A DNA stretch of 14,317 nt from CAIMMJ01 sp037131955 (lineage in GTDB: Bacteria; Bacteroidota; Bacteroidia; UBA4408): the NCBI GenBank assembly GCA_037131955.1, contig JBAXQC010000071.1, positions 1 to 14,317 of the forward strand, written 5' to 3'. The notes beneath the pieces were generated by a model that did no database searches, was not told the DNA's origin, and saw only the letters and a list, made by a program, of their open reading frames with translations. How positions within the stretch are numbered: the first letter of the stretch is position 1; every line of letters begins with the position of its first letter. This document shows positions 1-7,607 of this stretch, piece by piece. A program made the translations under genes and the position numbers.

Positions 1-32
1 ACAATAAATCAAATCCTAAAGCTCATTTTCTT

Positions 33-40
33 TAACTTTG
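33..40 (+). promoter_or_regulatory. Predicted Bacteroidetes -7 promoter box for the aldehyde dehydrogenase gene
   Basis: TAACTTTG matches the Bacteroidetes -7 consensus TAnnTTTG exactly. It lies 20 bases before the ATG at 61, so transcription would start around 45-48 with a leader of about 15 bases. I see no clear -33 TTG at the usual distance, but little sequence is available upstream. The same eight bases precede the M16 peptidase operon at 5017. Confidence 0.6.
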
Positions 41-60
41 CATCCTCAAAAAAATAAAAA

Positions 61-1614
61 ATGGAAACACTTTCTCACGAAAAAATAGATGTAAGTTCAA
101 TTTTAAACGAACTTGGAATTAAACAAGAAAACTACAGTTCATCTACTGGATTAAAATCTTTTTCATCTGGCAAAAACAAAATAGATTCTTTTTCTCCTGT
201 TGACGGAACTTTAATTGGAAGTTTATATGCTGCCGATAAGCAAGAGTTTGATAAGGTATTGGAAACAGCTCAACATGCATTTAAAGAGTGGCGATTAGTT
301 CCCGCTCCAAAGCGTGGAGAAATTGTTAGGCAAATGGGCGATGAGCTCAGAAAACACAAAGATGCCTTAGGCAAATTGGTAAGCTACGAAATGGGAAAAA
401 GTTTGCAAGAAGGCTTAGGCGAAGTGCAAGAAATGATTGACATTTGCGATTTTGCTGTTGGCTTGTCTCGCCAGTTGTATGGCCTAACCATGCACTCCGA
501 AAGACCCAACCACAGAATGTATGAACAATACCATCCGCTGGGTGTGGTAGGAATAATTTCTGCTTTTAATTTTCCGGTTGCAGTGTGGAGCTGGAATGCT
601 ATGCTAGCTTGGGTTTGCGGAGATGTATGTGTTTGGAAACCTAGTTCAAAAACACCCTTGTGTGCCATTGCTTGCCAAAATATAATTGCCCAAGTTTTAA
701 AAAGAAACGATGTTCCCGAAGGCGTAAGTTGTGTTGTTATTGGCAACGAATCTGGCGACTTAATCAACAACAATAAAAATATTCCTTTGGTTTCTTTCAC
801 TGGTTCTACCAGAATTGGACGTCATGTTTCAAAATCTGTGGCCGAACGTTTTGGAAAAACAATTTTAGAATTGGGCGGAAACAATGCAATTATTGTTTCT
901 GAACACTCAGATTTGAGTATGGTATTGGTAGGCGCCGTGTTTGGAGCAGTTGGAACGGCAGGTCAACGTTGTACATCTACCCGTAGATTAATTATTCACG
1001 AAAGTGTGTACAACAAAACACTTGAAGTTATAAAAAATGCTTACAGCCAACTAAAGATAGGAAATCCCTTGGATGCAACAAACCATGTTGGTCCGCTTAT
1101 TGACAAAGGAGCAGTAAAAGATTATTTAAATGCCATTGAAAAAGCAAAAACCGAAGGTGGAAATATTATTGTTGAAAGTGGCGTTCTTAGTGGCAATGGA
1201 TATGAAAGTGGATGTTACGTTAAACCTTGCGTTATTGAAGCAAGCAATACATTTCACATTGTGCAAGAAGAAACTTTTGCACCCATTTTATATGTAATGA
1301 AATACACAACTATAGACGAAGCCATTGCTATGCAAAACGATGTTCCGCAAGGCTTGTCGTCCAGTATTTTTACTAATAACATGAGAGAAATGGAAAAATT
1401 TCTTTCGGCAGCAGGCTCAGATTGCGGAATTGCAAACGTAAACATTGGTACTTCGGGAGCAGAAATTGGAGGAGCATTTGGAGGAGAAAAGGAAACCGGC
1501 GGAGGTAGAGAATCTGGTTCCGACGCTTGGAAAGCATACATGCGACGCCAAACAAACACCATAAACTACGGAACAAGTTTACCTCTTGCACAAGGAATAA
1601 AGTTTGAATTTTAG
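61..1614 (+). CDS. ALDH7-family (antiquitin-type) aldehyde dehydrogenase, probable alpha-aminoadipic semialdehyde / piperideine-6-carboxylate dehydrogenase
   Basis: This 517-residue protein is a full-length NAD(P)-dependent aldehyde dehydrogenase. The catalytic parts are visible: Asn170 in SAFNFPVAVWSWN, Lys193 in VWKPSS, the cofactor-loop FTGSTRIGR (247-254 region), the general base Glu270 in LELGGNN, and the nucleophile Cys304 in GQRCTSTRR. The C-terminal block NVNIGTSGAEIGGAFGG followed by ETGGGRESGSDAWKAYMRR is characteristic of the ALDH7 subfamily, which oxidises alpha-aminoadipic semialdehyde in lysine breakdown (bacterial members are called AmaB or Pcd). The protein has no signal peptide and should be cytoplasmic. 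The ATG lies just downstream of a good -7 box, and the gene ends in its own terminator, so it is probably transcribed alone. No other lysine-catabolism gene is nearby, so the exact substrate is inferred from subfamily resemblance; the ALDH assignment itself is very secure. Confidence 0.93.
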   Translation: METLSHEKIDVSSILNELGIKQENYSSSTGLKSFSSGKNKIDSFSPVDGTLIGSLYAADKQEFDKVLETAQHAFKEWRLVPAPKRGEIVRQMGDELRKHKDALGKLVSYEMGKSLQEGLGEVQEMIDICDFAVGLSRQLYGLTMHSERPNHRMYEQYHPLGVVGIISAFNFPVAVWSWNAMLAWVCGDVCVWKPSSKTPLCAIACQNIIAQVLKRNDVPEGVSCVVIGNESGDLINNNKNIPLVSFTGSTRIGRHVSKSVAERFGKTILELGGNNAIIVSEHSDLSMVLVGAVFGAVGTAGQRCTSTRRLIIHESVYNKTLEVIKNAYSQLKIGNPLDATNHVGPLIDKGAVKDYLNAIEKAKTEGGNIIVESGVLSGNGYESGCYVKPCVIEASNTFHIVQEETFAPILYVMKYTTIDEAIAMQNDVPQGLSSSIFTNNMREMEKFLSAAGSDCGIANVNIGTSGAEIGGAFGGEKETGGGRESGSDAWKAYMRRQTNTINYGTSLPLAQGIKFEF

Positions 1615-1638
1615 TATTTGCTACAATTACCTACATTT

Positions 1639-1668
1639 AGAGCCGTTATTTAAACGGCTCTTTTTTTT
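1639..1668 (+). terminator. Rho-independent terminator after the aldehyde dehydrogenase gene
   Basis: A 9-bp perfect stem, AGAGCCGTT (1639-1647) pairing with AACGGCTCT (1653-1661), closes a 5-base loop. It is followed by an unbroken T-tract to 1668. It sits 24 bases after the dehydrogenase stop codon. The next gene's ATG starts at 1669, immediately after the last T. Confidence 0.9.
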
Positions 1669-1989
1669 ATGACAAAACGAATTTTCTTTTTTTCACTTTT
1701 CTTTTTTTCATTGACTATTCTAATGCCATCTTGTATGCTTTTTGAAAAAGCCAGTAAAGCAGAAACAGCACAGCAAATAGCAGACAAGAAAAAAGCCTTG
1801 GAAAGGAAAATTAGAGAAAAACAACAGAAAGAAAATGTAAAAAGCATATACGGCAGACAAACTAAAGAAACAAGAAAAAGAATGAAAGCCAATAGGGAAA
1901 AATCGAATAGGATTAACAATAATCAGGCTCAAAAGATAAAAAGAAATTTCAATTTCCGTTTGTTTAGAAGACCCAAATGGTGGAGATAA
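1669..1989 (+). CDS. Small, highly basic putative lipoprotein of unknown function
   Basis: I do not recognise the family. The 106-residue product starts with a short basic N-terminus and a strongly hydrophobic stretch (residues 5-19), then MPSC, with Cys22 placed as a lipobox cysteine; the -3 to -1 residues are non-ideal but tolerable for Bacteroidetes signal peptidase II. The rest is very rich in Lys, Arg, Gln and Asn (for example KKKALERKIREKQQKEN), probably helical or disordered, and ends in Arg/Trp (RRPKWWR). It would be an envelope-anchored, strongly cationic peptide that could contact nucleic acid, peptidoglycan or LPS; that is speculation. The ATG directly follows the T-tract of the upstream terminator, there is no Shine-Dalgarno, and the only later Met in the leader (19) would destroy the signal sequence. 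Its promoter is unclear. The coherent signal-plus-basic-tail structure argues for a real gene. Confidence 0.68.
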   Translation: MTKRIFFFSLFFFSLTILMPSCMLFEKASKAETAQQIADKKKALERKIREKQQKENVKSIYGRQTKETRKRMKANREKSNRINNNQAQKIKRNFNFRLFRRPKWWR

Positions 1990-2003
1990 ATACTTTTATT
2001 ATT

Positions 2004-2011
2004 TATCTTAG
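2004..2011 (+). promoter_or_regulatory. Possible -7 box for the sensor kinase gene
   Basis: TATCTTAG matches the TAnnTTTG consensus with one mismatch, 20 bases before the ATG at 2032. No convincing -33 TTG is seen. Spacing to the start resembles that of the better promoters in this window, but the match alone is weak in such AT-rich DNA. Confidence 0.3.
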
Positions 2012-2031
2012 CTCCATATCAGTTTAGCTAA

Positions 2032-4971
2032 ATGAAAAGCAGGATAATTATTTTATTGAGTTTTCTATTTTTATTTCTCCAAAATAATTTTGCTTCTAGC
2101 CCATATTTTAAAAACTATTCGGTAGAAGACGGATTGCCCTATATTCAAATAAATGCTTTGCTCAGAGACAGTCAAGGATTTTTATGGACTGGTGGTTATG
2201 GAGGCTTAAGCAGATTTAATGGAAAAGTATTTCAAAATTTTAGTCCTGCCGAAGGCTTAGTAAATTATACAGTTACAAGCATTGCTGAAGGAAAAAACAA
2301 CGAAATTTTTATAGGAACAGTTAAGGGAATTAGCATCTACAAAAATGGAACATTTAAAAATATTTCTAAAAAAGAAGGTTTACAAAATTCATACATCAAC
2401 CAAATAAAAATTACTGACAATGGAACTTTATTAGCTGCCACAAGAGGTGGAATTTTTATTAGAGAAAACAACAGTTCTTTTATAATAAACAAGAAAAACG
2501 GTTTAAGCAGCGATACCGTTTTGTGCTTTACAAAAATCGACAATGATTATTGGATGGCCGGCACAGAAAGAGGTTTGTGTGTATTTTCTATTGCTCAAAA
2601 AAAAGTAGTACGCTGTTTTTACAACAACCAAGAAAATAGCATTTCAAAATTACTTTTTAATGTAGCTGATAGAAAATTATTATTTGTAGTAAATGATTTT
2701 TTATATCAATCGCAATTAAGCAAAGAATTAGACAAGCTCTTATTTACTAAAAGAATTGAAGTAAATGAAAAAGTAAACTCGTTTACTATAGCCAAAGATT
2801 CTACTTTATGGGTTGCCACAGACAATGGATTATTTAAGGTTTTTAAAAACTCTATTCAACAATACATAACTGGCAATAGCTACAACAGCAGTTTAATTTC
2901 ATGCATTATTATCGACGATGAAAATATAATTTGGTTAGGCACCTACGAAGGACTATTTAAGTATAAATCTAATGGGTTTTTAGCTTTCGATGCCAAAGAT
3001 GGAATTTTTAATAATTACGTATTTAATGTTATTAGAGACAATCAAGGAAATTTAATTGCCACAACAGGTGGGGGAGGTTTTTTTGTAAAATACAAAGATG
3101 ATAAATTTAAGCAATACAACACCTCAAACGGACTTGTTGATGATTTTGTGTGGTGTGCTGCTACTGACCAAGACAATGCTGTTTGGTTGGGAACAAACAA
3201 AGGAATAAGTGTTTTTAAAAACGGCAAATTAAGCAGTCCTTCTATACCAGAATTATACGGTCAAATAATTTTCTCATTATTCATTGAGGACGACAATACA
3301 TTTTGGTTTGGCGGAAGAGGAGTAGCTTGGCGTTACAAAAAATCTGGAGGAATAAAAAAATTTATTCTAAAACAAGACAATGGCGATTGCGATGTTTCCT
3401 GCATCTATAAAGATAAAAATGGAAACATTTGGATGGGTGCCTACCAAGGGAGTTTGTATAAGTTTTCTGGTGATAAATATGTGGACATAGCAAAAGATTT
3501 AAACTTAAATTCAGAATCTTTTTTGTCTTTGGCAGAAGACAAGTTTGGGAATATTTTTTTGGGAAGTTTTGATGGAATTTATGTTTATAACAACAATAAA
3601 ATCAGTGATAAAATAACTGTAAAAGATGGATTAAGTTCAAATTTAGTTTACTCTCTTTTGCCAGATAACAAAGGAGGATTATGGATTGGCACAAACCAAG
3701 GATTAAGTTATTTTGATTTAAAACTTTACCATCAAACAAAAACAAAATCAATAAAAAAGTTTGGCAAAGCAGATGGCTTTATGGGCGGAGAGTGTAATAC
3801 CGGTGGACTGTTCTTAGACAATAACAATAACCTATTTGTTGGTACTGTTAACGGCCTCATAAAATTTAATCCTGATCTGTATCGCTCAAATAATTTTTTT
3901 CCTAAAACACACATTACTGGTATAAGTGTATTTTATAGAGACACACTTTTAATTGAAAACTTAAAACTAAAACACAATCAAAACAACATAAAATTTACGT
4001 TTATAGGATTATCGTTTTCTAATCCCGAAAAAATTCTTTACTCCTATAAATTAAACGGGTTTGATAAATTATGGTCGCCACCCTCTCCAGAAAATTCTGC
4101 AAAATATTCTAATTTGCCTCCAGGCAAATACCAGCTCTTGGTAAAAAGTTGCAACGACGAAAAAATTTGGACACCAAATCCTGTTGAGTATTCCTTTGAA
4201 ATTTTAAAACCATTTTGGAAAAAGTGGTGGTTTGTCTTGGGAGTTTCACTATTATTTTCCGCTATTGTTTATGTGTTTGTAAGACAAAGAATATCTAAAA
4301 TAAAATTAATAGAAAGGAATAATTTAAATGCTCAAATAGAAAAAGCCAACAATGAGTTAAAAGCATTGAGAGCTCAAATGAATCCTCACTTTATTTTTAA
4401 CTCTCTCAATTCTATTCAGCATTTTGTTATCAACCACGAAGAAAAATCAGCCGTAAAATACCTGGGTAAGTTTTCTAAGCTTATTCGAAAAATATTAAAC
4501 AACTCCGAAGAAGCATTCATCTCTCTGCAAGAAGAATTGAGCACTTTAGAATTGTATTTAGAGTTAGAAAACCTCCGATTTCAGAATAAGTTTACTTATC
4601 AAATAAAAATAGACGATACTATTGAAAGCGATTTTATAAAAATTCCTTCCATGATTATTCAACCATATATTGAAAACTCAATATTGCACGGGTTTGGTGA
4701 AATTGCTACTGGTGGAAGTTTAACTATTGAATTTACTTTAAAAGATGGTTTATTAATTTGTATTATAGACGACAATGGAGTTGGAATAAATTACTCTAAA
4801 CAAAACAAAAAAGAGAACAGTTTACATGTTTCGCTAGCTGGTAAAATTTCTGAAGATAGACTTCAACTGCTCAAAAATATCTACGGAAACAGTATTGGTG
4901 TTGAAATTACAGACAAATCAGATTTTGGCAAAAAGGGAACAAAAGTATGTTTAACTATGCCAATTGAATAA
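2032..4971 (+). CDS. Membrane sensor histidine kinase: double beta-propeller, Y_Y_Y domain, LytS-type kinase
   Basis: The 979-residue protein begins with a signal peptide (about residues 1-22). Residues 25-615 hold about fourteen propeller-type repeats of the form W-[IVL]-G-T-x-x-G-L, for example at 52, 92, 173, 259, 300, 384, 466, 550 and 601, consistent with two seven-bladed propellers. A Y_Y_Y-type domain follows (about 650-726, including SYKLNGFDKLW and LPPGKYQLLVK). One membrane helix (732-750) leads into a coiled coil (752-782). The cytoplasmic part is a His_kinase/LytS core: phospho-acceptor His786 in QMNPHFIFNSLNS, an N-box PYIENSILHGF (Asn882), and the ATP-lid glycines DDNGVGI (913-919). 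The family senses a periplasmic ligand and normally phosphorylates a LytTR response regulator, but none is encoded in this window. The ligand is unknown; propeller proteins of this type often sense glycans. The gene appears monocistronic. Confidence 0.92.
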   Translation: MKSRIIILLSFLFLFLQNNFASSPYFKNYSVEDGLPYIQINALLRDSQGFLWTGGYGGLSRFNGKVFQNFSPAEGLVNYTVTSIAEGKNNEIFIGTVKGISIYKNGTFKNISKKEGLQNSYINQIKITDNGTLLAATRGGIFIRENNSSFIINKKNGLSSDTVLCFTKIDNDYWMAGTERGLCVFSIAQKKVVRCFYNNQENSISKLLFNVADRKLLFVVNDFLYQSQLSKELDKLLFTKRIEVNEKVNSFTIAKDSTLWVATDNGLFKVFKNSIQQYITGNSYNSSLISCIIIDDENIIWLGTYEGLFKYKSNGFLAFDAKDGIFNNYVFNVIRDNQGNLIATTGGGGFFVKYKDDKFKQYNTSNGLVDDFVWCAATDQDNAVWLGTNKGISVFKNGKLSSPSIPELYGQIIFSLFIEDDNTFWFGGRGVAWRYKKSGGIKKFILKQDNGDCDVSCIYKDKNGNIWMGAYQGSLYKFSGDKYVDIAKDLNLNSESFLSLAEDKFGNIFLGSFDGIYVYNNNKISDKITVKDGLSSNLVYSLLPDNKGGLWIGTNQGLSYFDLKLYHQTKTKSIKKFGKADGFMGGECNTGGLFLDNNNNLFVGTVNGLIKFNPDLYRSNNFFPKTHITGISVFYRDTLLIENLKLKHNQNNIKFTFIGLSFSNPEKILYSYKLNGFDKLWSPPSPENSAKYSNLPPGKYQLLVKSCNDEKIWTPNPVEYSFEILKPFWKKWWFVLGVSLLFSAIVYVFVRQRISKIKLIERNNLNAQIEKANNELKALRAQMNPHFIFNSLNSIQHFVINHEEKSAVKYLGKFSKLIRKILNNSEEAFISLQEELSTLELYLELENLRFQNKFTYQIKIDDTIESDFIKIPSMIIQPYIENSILHGFGEIATGGSLTIEFTLKDGLLICIIDDNGVGINYSKQNKKENSLHVSLAGKISEDRLQLLKNIYGNSIGVEITDKSDFGKKGTKVCLTMPIE

Positions 4972-4990
4972 AAGTATATTTTGATTTTTA

Positions 4991-5024
4991 TTTGCACTTT
5001 AATTTCTTTTTTGCTCTAACTTTG
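4991..5024 (+). promoter_or_regulatory. Predicted promoter of the M16 peptidase operon
   Basis: A -33 TTTG (4991-4994) and an exact -7 box TAACTTTG (5017-5024) are separated by 22 bases, which fits the Bacteroidetes sigma-factor pattern TTG / 17-23 bases / TAnnTTTG. Transcription would start near 5030, giving an mRNA leader of about 10-13 bases before the ATG at 5042. There is no Shine-Dalgarno sequence. Confidence 0.65.
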
Positions 5025-5041
5025 AAACATTCAAAAATTAA

Positions 5042-6280
5042 ATGATACACTTTACAAAATATAAAACTAGCAACGGACTTACGGTAATTCACCACCAAGA
5101 CAAGGCTTCAAAATTGGTATGCATAAACATTCTTTACGATGTAGGTGCAAGGGATGAAGATGCCAATAAAACTGGGTTTGCACATCTGTTTGAGCATTTA
5201 ATGTTTGGCGGTTCCATAAACATTCCAAACTACGACGAACCGCTTGAAAGAGCTGGAGGAGAAAACAATGCTTTTACCAACAACGATATCACTAATTATT
5301 ACTTAACCATTCCCTCCAACAATGTAGAAACTGGTTTTTGGTTAGAGTCGGACAGGATGTTGAGCTTAGCCTTTTCTGAAAAAAGTTTAGAGGTGCAACG
5401 CAGTGTGGTAATTGAAGAATTCAAACAACGCTACCTCAATCAGCCTTATGGCGATGTGTGGTTGTTGTTGAAACCTCTTGCTTATAAAGTTCATCCCTAT
5501 TTATGGAATACCATAGGAAAAGAAATTTCTCACATAGAAAATGCTACCATAGATGATGTAAAAGCCTTCTTTTTTAAGCATTACTTGCCGTCTAATGCCA
5601 TTCTTTCGGTTACCGGAAACATAGGCTTAGAAACCACGCAGCACTTGGTAGAAAAATGGTTTTCACCCATTGCATCACCTCCCAAACCAATAAGAAATTT
5701 ACCACAAGAACCAAAGCAAACTCAACGCAGAGAATTAAAAGTAGAAAGAGATGTGCCTCAGGATGCCATATACATTGCCTATCATATTTGCGACAGATTA
5801 CATACAGACTATCCAACAATGGATTTGATTTCGGACATCCTGTCCAATGGAGCCTCTAGCCGACTAGAGCAAAAGTTGATGAAAGAAAAGCAAATATTTT
5901 CTGATATACATGCCTACTTATCGGGAGACAGAGACCCTGGATTATTTATTGTTTCGGGAAAGCTTTTGCCTGGCATTGATTTTAAAACTGCCGAAGAAAG
6001 TATTTTAGAACAATTAGAAATTTTAAAAAACGAATTGGTAGGAGAAAGAGAATTGCAAAAATCAAAAAACAAAGTAGAAAGCTTATTGGCTTTTACAGAG
6101 GTAAATATAATGAACAGAGCTCTGGGATTAGCAACTTATGAATGGCTTGGCGATGCCAACATGATAAACGATGAACCAAAAAAGTATGCTCAAATTACGG
6201 CCGCACAGTTGCAAGAAACAGCCCATAAATATCTGCAAACTTCTAATAGTTCTGTATTGTATTACGCTTCAAAAAAATAA
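5042..6280 (+). CDS. M16 family zinc metallopeptidase, catalytic subunit
   Basis: This 412-residue protein carries the inverted zinc-binding motif of M16 (pitrilysin/insulinase/MPP) peptidases: HLFEH at residues 48-52 within GFAHLFEHLMFGGS. A distal acidic ligand is available in VVIEEFKQR (Glu125 or Glu126) at about the usual spacing. The motif AFTNNDITNYYLTIP (77-91) is also typical. The C-terminal half (ASSRLEQKLMKEKQIFSDIH) lacks the R/Y substrate-binding pair, which is instead found in the next gene. The length is that of an M16B half-protein, so it should act as a heterodimer with that neighbour, clamping around and cleaving peptides. There is no signal peptide in the chosen start, so the location is probably cytoplasmic. 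The physiological substrate is unknown. It shares an operon with the next gene, three bases downstream. Confidence 0.93.
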   Translation: MIHFTKYKTSNGLTVIHHQDKASKLVCINILYDVGARDEDANKTGFAHLFEHLMFGGSINIPNYDEPLERAGGENNAFTNNDITNYYLTIPSNNVETGFWLESDRMLSLAFSEKSLEVQRSVVIEEFKQRYLNQPYGDVWLLLKPLAYKVHPYLWNTIGKEISHIENATIDDVKAFFFKHYLPSNAILSVTGNIGLETTQHLVEKWFSPIASPPKPIRNLPQEPKQTQRRELKVERDVPQDAIYIAYHICDRLHTDYPTMDLISDILSNGASSRLEQKLMKEKQIFSDIHAYLSGDRDPGLFIVSGKLLPGIDFKTAEESILEQLEILKNELVGERELQKSKNKVESLLAFTEVNIMNRALGLATYEWLGDANMINDEPKKYAQITAAQLQETAHKYLQTSNSSVLYYASKK

Positions 6281-6283
6281 ATT

Positions 6284-7567
6284 ATGTTAGTAAGAAATAG
6301 TGCTCCGCAATTTGAGTCGATAAAAAATATTGACCTTATAAAGGCAAACAAAATAGAATTAAAAAATGGTGTTTCGTTGCATGTAATAAATGCAGGTGAG
6401 CAAGATCTTTGCAAGGTTGAAGTGCTTTTTTTTGCTGGAACAAAATACCAGCAACAAGCCTTGGTGGCCTCTTATGCCAATAAATTGTGCATAGAAGGCA
6501 CATCCCAAAAAACCTCTGAACAAATCTCAGAAGAAATAGATTTTTACGGCTCTTATCTCGAAACAGAATGCAATTCGGATTGGGCTTCATTAAAAATTTA
6601 CGCCCTCAACAAATACCTTCGTCCCTCCTTAAACGTTTTGTGCCAAATAATAACAGATGCAAATTTCCCTAAAGAAGAATTTGAAATTCACAACCAAAAT
6701 ACCTTTCAACAGTTTCTTACACGAAACAAAAAAGTTAGCGATGTTGCCGCTTCAAACTTTCAAGAAATGTTGTTTGGGATAGATAATTTCTATGGCCGTA
6801 AAAATACCGAAGCAGATTATTCTTCCATCACCAATCAAATGGTAGCCGACTTTTTCAATAATAATTATTCCACACAAAATATGGTGGTTGTTGCCTCAGG
6901 AAAAATAGAGGACAACCAAATCAACGAAATTCAAGAAACTCTGGGTTCAATTGTAAAAGAAGGAAAGAAAAACAATCTGTTAAATTTATCATTTCAACAA
7001 GCAGAAAACTTAAACCACCTTATTGAAAAAGAAGACGCTGTGCAAAGTGCTTTAAGATTGGGCAAACCAATGTTTAATAAAACTCATCCCAATTTTGCAG
7101 CGCTGCAAGTTGTAAACACTATTCTTGGCGGGTATTTTGGTAGCCGACTCATGAAAAATATTCGCGAAGACAAAGGATATACTTATGGCATAGGCAGCGG
7201 ATTGGTTTCAAAGGTTGAAGGAGGCTATTGGGTAATTTCTTCGGAAGTAGGTTCAGATGTTTGTGGCAGTGCATTAATCGAAATAAAAAAAGAACTTTCT
7301 ATATTGTGCAATGAGCTGGTTTCCGAAGAAGAATTAAGCCTTGTAAAAAATTATATGTTAGGGCAACTTCTAAAAAATTGCGACGGCGCTTTTTCTCTAT
7401 CAGATAGATTTGTAGGCTTGCTGATGTATGATCTTGATTACTCATATTACGACAGATACGTTAAGGTAATAAATGAAATTACACCACACAACATCCTTAA
7501 ATTGTGTCAAGAATATTTAAATCCCGATACTTTTCTACAATTGGTTGTGGGCAAAAATCCACAATAA
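6284..7567 (+). CDS. M16 family peptidase-like protein, non-catalytic partner subunit
   Basis: This 427-residue M16B-type protein lacks the zinc-binding HxxEH motif: at the expected place (about residues 62-75) it reads SYANKLCIEGTSQKT, with no metal ligands. It retains the C-terminal hallmark FGSRLMKNIREDKGYTYGIGSG (split here as FGSRLMKNIR, 286-294, and EDKGYTYGIGSG), containing the conserved Arg294 and Tyr301 that bind substrate in M16B dimers. It is therefore the expected complement of the upstream catalytic subunit. Only three bases separate the two genes, so they are co-transcribed and probably made in equal amounts. No signal peptide is visible. Enzymatically inactive alone is an inference from the missing zinc ligands; the family assignment is strong. 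Confidence 0.92.
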   Translation: MLVRNSAPQFESIKNIDLIKANKIELKNGVSLHVINAGEQDLCKVEVLFFAGTKYQQQALVASYANKLCIEGTSQKTSEQISEEIDFYGSYLETECNSDWASLKIYALNKYLRPSLNVLCQIITDANFPKEEFEIHNQNTFQQFLTRNKKVSDVAASNFQEMLFGIDNFYGRKNTEADYSSITNQMVADFFNNNYSTQNMVVVASGKIEDNQINEIQETLGSIVKEGKKNNLLNLSFQQAENLNHLIEKEDAVQSALRLGKPMFNKTHPNFAALQVVNTILGGYFGSRLMKNIREDKGYTYGIGSGLVSKVEGGYWVISSEVGSDVCGSALIEIKKELSILCNELVSEEELSLVKNYMLGQLLKNCDGAFSLSDRFVGLLMYDLDYSYYDRYVKVINEITPHNILKLCQEYLNPDTFLQLVVGKNPQ

Positions 7568-7591
7568 AGATGTTATTTATTAGTTATTGCT

Positions 7592-7599
7592 TAAATTTG
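7592..7599 (+). promoter_or_regulatory. Predicted -7 promoter box of the T9SS-sorted protein gene
   Basis: TAAATTTG is an exact TAnnTTTG match, only 8 bases before the ATG at 7608. A transcript starting 5-8 bases downstream of the box would have almost no leader. No good -33 TTG is seen at 17-23 bases upstream. The box lies 24 bases past the M16 stop codon, indicating a separate transcription unit. Confidence 0.5.
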
Positions 7600-7607
7600 C
7601 TCTCTTT

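Noticed and set aside
384..800. Reverse-strand open frame of 138 codons within the aldehyde dehydrogenase gene
   Set aside because: It lies entirely inside a strongly conserved gene on the opposite strand and has no recognisable domain; it is a by-product of codon use.
1612..1620. TAGTATTTG as a promoter for the small lipoprotein gene
   Set aside because: It has three bases between TA and TTTG instead of two, and the nearest TTG (1586-1588) is 23 bases away. The resulting transcript would still contain the terminator hairpin, so I do not annotate it.
1650..1919. Reverse-strand open frames opposite the small lipoprotein gene
   Set aside because: They are Phe/Leu/Ser/Cys-rich shadows of the Lys-rich forward frame. 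The forward frame has a signal peptide and a lipobox cysteine, so it is preferred.
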